64,000 nt of DNA from Protula sp. h YS-2021 (lineage: Eukaryota > Annelida > Polychaeta > Sabellida > Serpulidae): positions 46,172,000 to 46,235,999 of the forward strand of contig OX457029.1 in NCBI GenBank assembly GCA_949752745.1, read 5' to 3'. Position numbers and translations under genes: made by a program. Below the pieces are notes generated by a model. The model saw only the letters and a list, made by a program, of their open reading frames with translations. It did not search any database and was not told the origin of the DNA. Of this stretch, positions 45,790-56,609 are shown one piece after another (the first letter of the stretch is position 1; the number at the start of each line of letters is the position of its first letter).

Positions 45790-48335
45790 AAATTCGGTGA
45801 ACTAGGAGTAGGAGCAATGCGGATGAAAATTTTCAATCGTAGGATCGTAGTACAATTGGGTCGTAGGGCAACTGAGCTGCATCAAAACTAAGACCTAATC
45901 ACTTGAGAGAGTCTCATTGTTCAACATCTGCCTTCGGAATGACTGCTTCAACACTAAAAGCTAAGTAATACTTGTGAACTTGTGTCTACAAATCGTCATG
46001 TTTTCAAGGCTAGACTGCCTCTTTGTCCCTTTACTGTAATTTTTTGCTTTAAAGAAGATGCTAATGTGGATAAAAACTCGTTGCTTTTTTTAAATATCGG
46101 CAGAACAACAATGCATGGAAACAACAGAAAATAAAGAAATGACACAGCTTATACTGAGTATACATTTACAAAAATCTATAGTATTTTTAAGGGTATTTTC
46201 AGAGTGAACTGCAAAACTATATAGAGACCAAAATTATATAAAGAGCACCGCAAACTGATCTACTTATTTAATTTTATATTGCGTGGCTTCAGACATAATG
46301 ATTTAGGCGACATGGCCGTTACAGCCTTATGGTGGACCACCAAGGTAACACTTAATAAATCTAATAATGATTCAACCGAAGAGTGGTGAAGTTTAACATT
46401 TTAAAACGCCTCTTGGCCAGCTCCTCTGTCTGTGTCTCTTGGTTGTTTTATAACAGCACTGGCCGCGCTAGCATATCTCAACCCATAAAGCAACTGTCTC
46501 AATTACATTTCATAGGAATTATTATTAATATGTTAGGAGCAAGTTTCTGCCAGAAGAAGAATATTGTATGTTATCACACTATCCAATACGAGCATCCAAT
46601 CAACTGCGTAAAATAAACTGTAGAAAAGGGGCTGTGGGTGATGAATCGAAGTGTCGAGATTCTGATTGTGTTTTATGTAACTTCATCAGAAATGATTGTG
46701 ATTATGATTTTGGCATTGTTTTGTTGAGTGGTAGATTTTTTGCTCTGTATTGTCAGTTTAAACTCAAATCTGTTAATAAGAAAAACCCCCTGTGCTCCCT
46801 CACCTTTATAAAAATGACTACTGCTTTCCATGTACTAAATGCCTGTGGTCCTTCCGTCAACTAAACATCAAGGTTACTCAACAGAACAGTGTGCATTAGC
46901 GGTTTTAATCCCTCAAACAGGGGTTTGCAATTAATAGCAAATAACATTAGAACGTCCATTAGGTGCTATCATTAAACATACTGAAATAGAACCCATTATT
47001 GCATCTGATTAAACATTTGAGAAAGAAACAAGGTCTGAAAACAATAAAATGGCACAAGCGTGATGTATTTTTGTGGTAATTCTTGGAACGGCCTACACAC
47101 AATTATTCCTATCAAAACATGAGTTGGTTTGCTTGGAAATGGAACAGAACACAGCTTATATGTCTGTTATTTTTCGTTTTCTCATCATTATCAATAATTT
47201 GTTTATCAGTTGCTTTAAACAATTTATTAGAAGTTTGTTTAAATTTTATTTTAGGAAGTTTTCGATTATTTCGCTTCCCACTTACGAGATGTATATCGCA
47301 TTTTACGAAGCATTGCAACGAGCAGACAATGCATTTTAAGAGGTGCATTGTTTGAGATATACAGATGTGTTTTGTGAAATTTGCAAGTCGGTACAATAAT
47401 TTCAATTCACTGCTGTGTAAGAACTAAAATACCATTACGACCAGCCAACATAGTTGTTAAATTATTGCCTTTTTTATTTCTGTAATGACATAGAGTTTAC
47501 CTCAAGCCCCGTGACTATATCATGGTAAGTAGCTTCGTCTTTACGACAGGTCTGAGTATGTCTACAATCGTTTTTCATTCACGTTTTGAGAGGAGGCAAA
47601 GAAACAAATTCCAAGCTAAACAAATCATTTACACGTAGAATGCAAATGTGTGTGTGTATGAGATCAGCTTATTTCATGCACCAAAATGAAGGTAAGATTT
47701 CTTATGAACTTTAACTCAATAACACTTATAAAGATGTGAGTGTATTTTTTTTTCAATTATTTTGCATTGTGGCTGTTTTGTTAAAGAATGGTTTTAGTGA
47801 CCTATTTACATTTCTTTCACATATTTCATGAAATAAATAATATATGAGCCTGGGCTGTTTCGATTATTTCGTGTCCTTGAAATGCGCATTATTTTCAATC
47901 ATTTCTATTTTTATTTCATCCACATTCACTGAAAATGGTTGCCAAACCTTGATGGCCTATGGGTGTAATTTATTTCTCAATATTTCGCTGAAGCGTTCAC
48001 CAGACCATATATGAAGTATAAGAATAAGGAAGTGCAGTTTGTTGTATGCTCGAAAATAACCCTTTGAGGTTTACAAGAAAGGAGCGGAAAAAAACTTGAT
48101 TATCAATTTTCTAGAAGTGACATTTTCATGGATAAATTGATTAGTAATCCGACAAAGCATGAAATAAATGCAGAGAGATAATTTCATTACGGTACGCTAA
48201 AGACAGGTTGGATTGACAGTAAAACTGGGGTTGGAAAGTCCAATTGGTCGTGTTAAATTTTTCTGTGTCAAAACGATGAATTTTCGAACATATTACCAGA
48301 ACTTAAAAATCTTATGAAATGTAAGGTTTAGTGTA
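45790..48335. other. Gene-free AT-rich stretch
   Basis: Open frames at 46383-46616, 46568-46864 and 47073-47355 have no domain or splice signals I can support. No repeat recognised. Confidence 0.5.
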
Positions 48336-48340
48336 TTTTC

Positions 48341-48555
48341 ACAGTTTGGGATTTTCAATCCCCATAGTCCAGTGAATTTGTAGGATTCGGTGGGTGTTTC
48401 TGTACGGTTGCTCTGTTCGCCTCAGCCTTGTCACGCGAACTCCTCTGAGATGGCTAGGGCTAGGACGACCAAATTTGGCAGAGACATAATGTAGCATGCC
48501 CAGTCGGTCCACCTCAGGTTTTTTTTAGAAATTAATTAATTAATTAATTAATTTT
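48341..48555 (+). repeat. Dispersed repeat family B, copy 3
   Basis: It opens with a weak hairpin (cagtttgggattttcaatcccc..), followed by 'gtgaatttgtagga', 'ccttgtcacgcgaactcctctgaga', 'ggctagggctaggacgacc', AAATTTGGCAGAGACATAAT and 'gcccagtcggtccacctcagg'. It ends in an (AATT)n tract at 48530-48555. Family C follows in the same orientation. Confidence 0.85.
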
Positions 48556-48559
48556 ATGT

Positions 48560-49180
48560 GCGAAAATGGACAATGAAATTTTGCCGCTGACCCTGTTTTA
48601 AGGCAGGTACATGTTATGATCTAGCTAAGAGTACAAGCTATTATCTCTCCACTACCAACCAGGAGTGGGCATATCTCAGTGGGAATGCTTATCTCCCACG
48701 TTTAGGGGATGCTCACCTCCACACTTGCTATTAAGTTGTTTTCACATTATGAATACTATTTTGGGTTTCCTTAACTCGCTAAAAAAGTGAACAATAAACG
48801 CAGAATTATCCGCCCATTTGCTACAAGGTTATTACGAAATAAGGTCATATTAATGCATATGACGCCATTATAATTGATTTATCCGAGGAAATATTTTAGC
48901 TTTTCATCAATGTCAGGTTTTCGATGATTATGGATGTCTAGATGACAAAACCTGACTGTGGCAAAAATGGCGTCCATATCAAATGACCCCTGTTAAAAGA
49001 CCACTTGTCATATGACAACAGGATAGAAGAGCTCCGGCCATACGACCACCAGCGAAATGAAAGACCGACCATTTAAGCACCAGATTACCGTTTTCCTGAT
49101 TTTCAGTTATGTTTTCTTTGGGGAGGGGGGCTGGGTTGAATTTGCAGTCAAATTTTTCACAGAGGTGGTCTTTCTTCAGA
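48560..49180. other. Gene-free segment between families B and C
   Basis: Contains 15-base phrasing at 48985-49080 (gaccacttgtcatatgaca, catacgaccacc, gaaagaccgaccatt). This is possibly internal sequence of a larger B-C element. A shorter equivalent (61405-61500) separates B and C in the second locus. Confidence 0.5.
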
Positions 49181-49183
49181 AAT

Positions 49184-49880
49184 CGCCTAAATAACGGGGA
49201 AAGAGGGGATTGGGAGGTTCCACCCATCAACTTCACAACGTTTACCTACCTACTTATTTAGACGTAGTGATGGTGATTTATGGGCGTCGCGAAAATATTA
49301 ACCACATAACCATTTGGACAGTGACAGCCAAAAAGAATAGTATCCATCGCTAAGTAAAAGTTCCTTTTGGATCGTCGAGTATCACAGATATGCATCAAGT
49401 GAAATTTCATGAATCAAAAGTAGGTGGTGAAAACAGGCGCGCCTACGATTTTCGTCAATTTCCCAAGCGACCAACCACTACTAGTACCAGACTTAAACTT
49501 CCTGTGAGCGTTAACGCGACGATGTTTTTTTTCTGTGACCCAGACATTTCTGCATAAATCGTCGATTTTCCGATATATCCAGCGTTGCGTCAGAGACGTT
49601 AACGAGCGTTTGAAGAAGTTGTTTTTTCGGCAACGAAAATAAATGTCACGTCTGAAGAGCTGTTTTATCAAACACATGTTCAATGAATGTTAAAGCCGTT
49701 GAGTAGGTGTTGCTCTTGCTCGCACAAATGTGATCACAACCAAATTACAACCAGATTTAATGTTAGCGGAAGTGGGTTTTTTCTGATGAAAATTCAGCGT
49801 TTATACATGCTTGCTTATCCAACGGCTATTTCACGCTGTGTTAAAGACGGTGATCTGTGATCGCGACCAAAACCAAAATC
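49184..49880 (+). repeat. Dispersed repeat family C, copy 1
   Basis: Collinear with 61520-62072. Anchors include TCACAACGTTTACCTACC, 'tacttatttagacg', 'aatattaaccacataacc', 'gatatgcatcaagt', 'tgaatgttaaagccgttgagtaggtgttg', 'tgcttatccaacggctatt' and 'acgctgtgttaaagacggtgatct' (segments). It is about 120 bp longer between anchors than copy 2. A minus-strand frame at 49414-49683 is not conserved in copy 2. Confidence 0.85.
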
Positions 49881-49884
49881 AAAA

Positions 49885-52800
49885 CCAAATAAATAACCTG
49901 ATTTGGCCTGGTCACTGACGCAACCTTGCGAATGTTTATTGGATGTTTTTGTAAGTTTCTTTTCGGATCCTTATATTGCAAGAAAACAGGCAAAAGAAAG
50001 CGATTATGTTTTATAATTGTCTTTTAGTTAACAGAGCACAAATATACATAATTCAAAGATAATGAAAAAAAGACTGTTGCTCAACACAATACCATTGTGA
50101 ACAAACAGGTGTTTACGAAAGCTCTCGTCGCTCCGATTCGTGTCACTATTTCTGCAGTTAAACAAACTTTCTGCGAACTTCAGACTAAAAATACATGTAA
50201 TCACCAGCACCTTACCTTATTGGCAGTGCAGTTGCAGAAGATAAAAATACGCCCTGTTATAGCATCCATAAATATTCTTCACTTACATTAGATTCACGAT
50301 GTTATCCTGATTAACAAAAAAGGTTACTACTCAGGCTGCCTTGGAGAATTTTCCCCAAAGCCACGGCAAGGCAATTAATCACAACACATCATTAAGCGAC
50401 GTAACTTTTATCCGGGGCTTAGACGGAGACAAATCCCTTCGCCAAGACCATTATTAGAACTCAATCAAAGTACATCTTTAGCTGCTTGTTGCAGTGTCTC
50501 AGTTGTTATGTGTTTGCTTCAGGGAGGACTTTCTCTCGCTGGCCTCGCTCTCGCAATATTTCAGCCTCGATTTAGTCCCTGCAAGCTCAGGCGTTTTCGC
50601 GCGTGAATGTTTTACATTTATGCTCAGCATAGCCGTCTGTGAGTCTTGATATTATTGGAAAATTGACACCCCAAACTTCTGTATTTACTTTTTGAAATTA
50701 AAATATTACATACAATAATCGACATCTTTGCAATTAAATAACACTTAAACAGTTCTTTTGTTTCAAATGATTTAGTTCATCTTTTTATAGACGCCAAATT
50801 TTATAGTTTTATATTGTATTAAATCGATCCAAGCAGTCGTTTAAAAATGTTTATGTATGAAGCAATTGTAAAAAAAGAGCCCAACCCGTAATTTCATTCC
50901 GGTATTAATAACTCTTTTGCTGCTTTTTTGAATCCAGAAATCGATTAGCAACAGACAAACGTTCTGATAAACATCACCCTTAAGCAATTTTGCGGTGTAA
51001 TAACTTTTCTGTTTGGGGGATAATCGAAGTAAATTGCTTAAGTGAAAGTTGAAGATGGAGTTGCGTAAGGTGAAGGGCCTAAAGTGTAAGTGCCTAGGAT
51101 TGAGGAGCCGCAGCCTTTTTAAGGCAGAATATTGACAATGGCGTTTTTAAGTGATGGATTGCTGCCATATATGAAGCTGAAATCTGGTACACGATGCTAC
51201 TCTGCCGAAGTGCCAAAGCCCCCCAAAAAGTGCCGCTTTTAAACGGCTTAGTAAGAGTACAGCGACCCAGTCCAAAATGGCCTCGTTGGTTCCATGGAAA
51301 GTTGGGCAAATATCAGGGCAGTCTACATTTGAAATAGAAAACCAACACAGTTTCATGAGTTCATACATTGACTTCACTGACTTCAGTGGTTGCTACGCGA
51401 TCACCCTTGGTCAAAATGCCTATCAACAAATAATGAGGTGTTGTTTCCGTAGCAACAGAAGCAAAACAGGGGCGGCAGCAATACCCCGTAAGGGCGATCC
51501 GACCGGGTCCAATTGAATTCTTTCAGTGAATACTACCAGGACAAATATTCCAGACTTTATTGAAACAATACAGCCATCACCCTCAGGTGATCCGTTAAGA
51601 CCTATTCCAGGCATGTCTTCTACCCTTAACTTATTTCCACACTGCATTTCGTCAGTTTTATTAATATAGATGGTTAAGGGTTGTTTGCTGCTGCAGTTTG
51701 CTCTGGTGGTAAAGGCATACGTGAGCTTGGCAGCATTGTCATCGGTTATCTGCTTGGGTTCCAGCTTTGCTTCACACACACTGTCTCTCATTTAATGAAC
51801 TGGCAATACACACACACACTTAAGCACACACACACACACACACACACACGCGCGCGCGCGCGTGCATTTAATAATAAAACATCTAATGTTAAATACTAAA
51901 TATTTATTAACATACTTTCCATACTCACACTGCGTCAGAGGAACGTTCGTTGTACAGATATGACGCACAGATATGAGGAAGTGCGTGTTATGTTGCGCCT
52001 CCTAATATGCCGGTTGTTTTGCAAATCAGTAAATCATCTTAAACTGTTAATTTGATGCAAGTATTCGGCATTAATTTGTCTCCACAATTGGCAATTGTCA
52101 ATACATATAATTCTGTCAGGTTTTTGTTAAAATTAAAAAAAAGTATTTTGTTTTGCCATATCAAAAATCAAAATAGGGGCCCTGACATAATTCGCACTGA
52201 TTCAATTTGGGCACAGGACCAATAACCTCTCGAAGGGCTGTTCTGTAATGACTTTGTACACAGAAACCAGCCAGTGATTAGTGCTGGCCCTCTCATCTTC
52301 AGATGGATTTGGCTATCACTTGACATGGAGTTTGTCCTGAATAGAATGAATGTGTCTCAGAGTGTCCTTTTGGCTCTTCCATCATTTTAGATAAACTCTC
52401 TGATAGAAAACGTTCTTCTCGGGAGAAAATGTAAAAGGATAACCGAGACATTAGGAAAACGGCGTTGTTATAAAACAGCTGACCTCTGGTGAGATCTGTT
52501 AGTACTATTTTCGCGGAATCCCAATGGATCTGCGGAGTAAAAATGTGTTATACACAGCAGACTGAACCGCCGTAGAGGCTGGTTGTTGAACAACAACGTA
52601 AAAAAAAAAATCAGTTATAGGCGACCAAACACACTACCGATTTCAAAATCTGGTGCCCCACATAATTCCATTCCCTCTGAACAATACCCTGCCCCCAGTC
52701 GCACCATTGACGAGTAGCCGACGTTTATTTTCTAGTATGTATTATAATCCCCCCTCCCCCCGTCAATTGTAGCAATAAGTTCTTAAGCTGTTGTTTCCCG

Positions 52801-53570
52801 CGAATAAGTCTTTTTTTACACCACATAATTCGTCGTGGCAGTTAAGTCATTTTAACGAATTATTTTTGACTGAATTATGCATTTTACACTCAGAAAGTTT
52901 ACTTTTACCGTGTTGCTTTTGAAAGTCCTGTGGCAATACTATTTTTTCGCTTTCAGTACCAGATAAATTCCTAAATTGATTGAAACTGGGTCAGGCGTGA
53001 AATGATTTAATTAAAATATTGTAGTTGACTTATTTTGATTAATAAACAAATTTTAAGCACATTTGCTTCACTTGGGTGATGCAAAGATGTATGTAATATT
53101 TATCTCCCATGAATAAATAACTACTTATCATTTAATTTTCATTTTAATTCAATTATTATTTAACCATATAGATATCTTAATTTATAATTTCTAACGTTTC
53201 TAAAGTTCACGAGTACAATTAGTGCAATAAAATGAAAGTAATCATCGGTTACATTAAGTCCAATCACAACTGTAACAGGAAAAAGTTGTATCGTACTAAA
53301 TTTTACTTCGCACAACCTCTGAATTAGCCATTTTAGTGTGGGTTTCTGGTGCATCTCTGAAAGAATCACGCAATCTGCAACAAAATTTTTTTATCACAGC
53401 TTGTGTAGTCCTGACAAAGATATTGGCCAATCAGAATGGTGGGAACACTGGTACAAGCCTCATTCTGCTTGCGGTACCAACAACTAGTGTTTAATTGCAA
53501 GCTGAATTTTTTTCTTGCCGCAGATAGATAAAAGGTGCGTATCTCCAATGTATTACTTTAATTCATCGGA
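49885..53570. other. Gene-free stretch with two candidate functional patches
   Basis: AT-rich overall. Two patches stand out: a more evenly composed block at 50330-50640 rich in ATTA words, and a minus-strand frame at 51423-51791 (both discussed under findings). A (CA)n(CG)n tract lies at 51806-51862. Confidence 0.5.
51806..51862. repeat. (CA)n then (CG)n microsatellite
   Basis: (CA)7, a short interruption, (CA)12, then (CG)7. The CG part can adopt Z-DNA. Confidence 0.95.
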
Positions 53571-53574
53571 TACC

Positions 53575-54125
53575 CCGCAAACATTAAGACGTCAGAACGA
53601 CGTTTCCGACGTCGGACTGACGTGCCGATTTTGGTTGTGTATGAAATGGAACCGACGTCGGGTTTTCAACATCAGAATGACATCGGGTTCCGACCTAAGT
53701 CCGACGTCGGAATTAAGTCGGTTTTAGGTTGTATATATACTTGGAACCGACGACGGATTCGGACTAGAGTCATATAATTAATACATAACTAAGCATTCAA
53801 CTGCTGTTGTGAAATACATACGAAAGCATTTTCCATGTAATTTTTTACAATCTAGGAAGAAAAATACCGACGCGCCATCAAAATTCTAAAATTTTTAGGT
53901 AAAAATTACGTTTTTTCTTCCTCTTTTTCAAAAAGACTTCCATTTCCGGTGAGCGATAATAATGTTCATCGCTTTTTGGTCGTTTTTGTAACGTCGGAAT
54001 GACGTCAGAAAACCGACGTCGCCTCGACGTCGGAATAAAGTCGGGTTTTGGGGTAATAGGTCAGAATATGCTTGTGAAATCGTTGCGACCAAAATCCAAC
54101 CTTTTTTCAATCAAAAAAGACGTCG
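53575..54125. repeat. GACGTC-rich degenerate repeat
   Basis: Dense imperfect repetition of GACGTCGG, 'cgggttttggttgtatat' and 'aa.ccgacgtcg' phrases in two blocks (53588-53770 and 53985-54130) separated by about 215 bp of ordinary AT-rich DNA. A perfect TGACGTCA palindrome lies at 54000-54007. CpG density is far above the surroundings. A weaker relative is at 27655-27845. Confidence 0.8.
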
Positions 54126-54129
54126 GTTG

Positions 54130-55670
54130 CTTGCTGGATAGTATGTTTATCTGTCTGGGATTTAAATTTGAGTTTAGTCGACTCATCCTGCTTGGATATA
54201 TTGGGTATTTCGTATTCTCACTCATGGTAGCTGTGAGTTTGCATGCACGGGGGTTACGGTTAATGTTGTTCTCTACCTGTGAAGTGGAATGGGATAGACT
54301 GGCTGCCAAGTCACACAGGAGCAGATGTCATCTCAGTCAGCGGATGTCTGGGTTACGAGGTAACCCGTCAGTTTAGCTTAGAGCCTTCTAGCAGATTACC
54401 AATAACTCCAGAGCTTAGCTTAGTTATTTGGCTTTAGTCGACAAATTCGGATGCCCTGGAAGCATGCACTCTTGGTAATGACCGAGGACGCACCAATGTT
54501 TGGTTCATTCTTGGTACCAAGCACACACCACAGCTTGGCTCGGTCTTGGTACAAGGTACCCCCTGGGTAACTGGGTCTTGGGTCAGGCTTGGTGCTGGGT
54601 GCCTGCTGCGTAATCAGCCCCTTTGTTGTCCAATAGCCAACTTCTGCGGCGGTTGGGTCTTTTGTGCATAACACCTTTTGCTGGGGATTCCGCTCATAAT
54701 AGTACTCATAAGGGAGAGGAATCACTTTAAAAACACTAAAATATAGACTCCAGTGACTTGGACACTCGATACACCTTTTTCACCAATGTGCCAGAATACT
54801 CAACACTGAGGGATGCACAGTACGGCTGGATAGACATAAATATCCATCCGTTCTGTGTTTCTACAGAACATATAGATCTCCTCAAGGAACAGGACAACTG
54901 CCACCCGACCAACGGCCACCCTTTTTGAAATGTAAATGTGCACGGAATTGTTACAGCTTTGAATTTTCAATTTTCGATTGAAGTCGTGTGAACTTGCGTT
55001 AGATGTAATTTGCTTCTTTTGAGGCACAATGATCAATCACGTACTCCAGCCTATTAAGTTTTATCCGTAATATCCTCGGTCCATTTCAATTGCAATCACG
55101 CTTTGGTATATTGGTAAGTTTTTGACTTTGGTATATAATAGATTATATTAAGAACGTGCAAATTGCTATTAGCTGTTGACTCCGGGGTGTGATGGATTAT
55201 AGAAAGATCATACGAATTGCAATGGGCTGTCGATTTTAGTATGTGATGGATTACCGAAATATTGTGCAATATTTTTCTGTGTACTGGATAGCTTAATTAT
55301 GAAATAAACATATTGGTTATGATGCAGTTTTATTTTCAATGAAAAGGGTGGGAATTGACACGGGTGGCAGTTGTTCGGGTGGGAATTGGCACGGGTAGGA
55401 GTTGTCCTGGACTTCTCTCCTCAGAGGTATGCTGTTGTATAACAACGACCCAGCCCTTTCCTTGGTCCGAGTGTTGAGTACCAAGCACACACCCAGACCT
55501 TGGTTCAATGACCAAGCCTTCGTATGTCTTGATTTATGCTAAGTCTCTTCTGCATTTACACAGACTAGGTGTCACAAATCTCCAGCCATTATACTAAAAG
55601 TGGCTTGGTGGTGTGCAGACATCAGCTACTAAAGATGTATTGTTAACTTAACACTATTATCTCTGCTTGT
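54130..55670. other. Gene-free stretch with short direct repeats
   Basis: TACCAAGCACACACC occurs at about 54514 and again at about 55482, each followed by an '..c.gcttgg/accttgg' phrase. A 32-bp unit (gtgggaattgacacgggtgg + cagttgttcgg) is tandemly duplicated at 55349-55412. The minus-strand frame 54420-54725 spans the first copy. No supported gene. Confidence 0.5.
55349..55412. repeat. 32-bp tandem duplication
   Basis: Two adjacent units, gtgggaattgacacgggtgg.. and gtgggaattggcacgggtag.., differing at several positions. A related 'ggacaactgccacccg' word lies inverted at 54890-54906. Confidence 0.8.
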
Positions 55671-55674
55671 TTTT

Positions 55675-56600
55675 TTCAAACAAGACAGAGGCTTGTCTTC
55701 ACCAGGGCAAGCCGACACTTGATGCTTTCATTTTTTCCTACCAATTAATCCACACTCACTCTGCGACAAGTAAGGGAGAAACCGGGATATTCCACTGTGT
55801 GACCAACTAAACAAGTGTGCTGAGTGCGGTAAAGGGCTGAAGTCGAATGTGGATAAGGCCAAGAAGTTAAAAAAAGCCAAAGCAATGGACAACTTCAGAG
55901 GCGGTCGATGAGTGACAAGACTTGGGCAGCCTTACGACAGGATACAAGGAACATTATGCTTTTCCAGGATCATAAACTCAGGGTTCCCAATGCAAGATGG
56001 GAAGGCTTCCTCCTCTCACTCACTGTAGCAAACAGCTTTATAGTTTGGCCTTGGCGACGCTCGCGACCTATGTCACAACGTTCATGTTTCTGCGACACAA
56101 CGATTTTTTTTCAGGTCCATTGAGAAAAGCCTCCACGCACCCATCCTAGGCAAGAAAGAAGAACTGTTTCAGTAGGGGGAGATCGAGTGAATCGATCAGA
56201 AAATGTTCAAACAGGGCGACACATCCTTTCTCTTGTCTGCAGTAGAAGTGTAAGCGATCGCCTCAGCCATGTCATGACGTGCCGCGATTGAGCAGCAGGG
56301 TGTGGTCTTCTCCACGCAAGCTCTCATCAACGGCAAGACACCGCAGACTTAGAAGCATTCGAAGAAACAACCAAACAAAGCATCTGTTAGAGCTGAGGGT
56401 CTCATTGCTAAACGATACTTCTTCCAGGCCTAAAAGTACAGGGGCTTGCAAGATACGTCCTTGCCCTTAGCAGACAGTCGAGGCCGTTTCTATCTGGGAT
56501 CCTGCAAAAACGCAGAACTGGGTAGAGCTGAAAGTAGAGTCGGATCGATCCCAAGAAATCAAAACCAGTAAACCGAGGGGCAAGTACGTAGAGTGATGCT
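55675..56600 (+). pseudogene. Possible ancient pseudogene (tentative)
   Basis: This block is less AT-rich than its flanks. At 55799 the plus strand reads CDQLNKCAECGKGLKSNVDK, which includes a CxxC pair, followed by a lysine-rich stretch. After a T-rich tract ending 'tttttttcag' (56115), one frame reads SIEKSLHAPILGKKEELFQ and later AAIEQQGVVFSTQALINGK, KRYFFQA and SRGRFYLGSCKNAELGRA. Stops fall between these peptides but no frame change is needed over more than 400 bp. This is the pattern of an old, substitution-decayed coding segment. No family is recognised, and chance is a real alternative. Confidence 0.25.
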
Positions 56601-56609
56601 TGGGGCTTT

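Noticed and set aside
46568..46864. 98-codon plus-strand frame with several cysteines
   Set aside because: Cysteine spacing matches no zinc-finger or disulfide family I know, and there are no splice signals.
53999..54376. 125-codon plus-strand frame
   Set aside because: It starts inside the GACGTC repeat and continues into unrelated DNA with no domain or splice evidence.
54420..54725. 101-codon minus-strand frame with plausible composition
   Set aside because: It covers a sequence partly repeated at 55.5 kb; no known motif, start context or splice sites. Left as repeat-associated.
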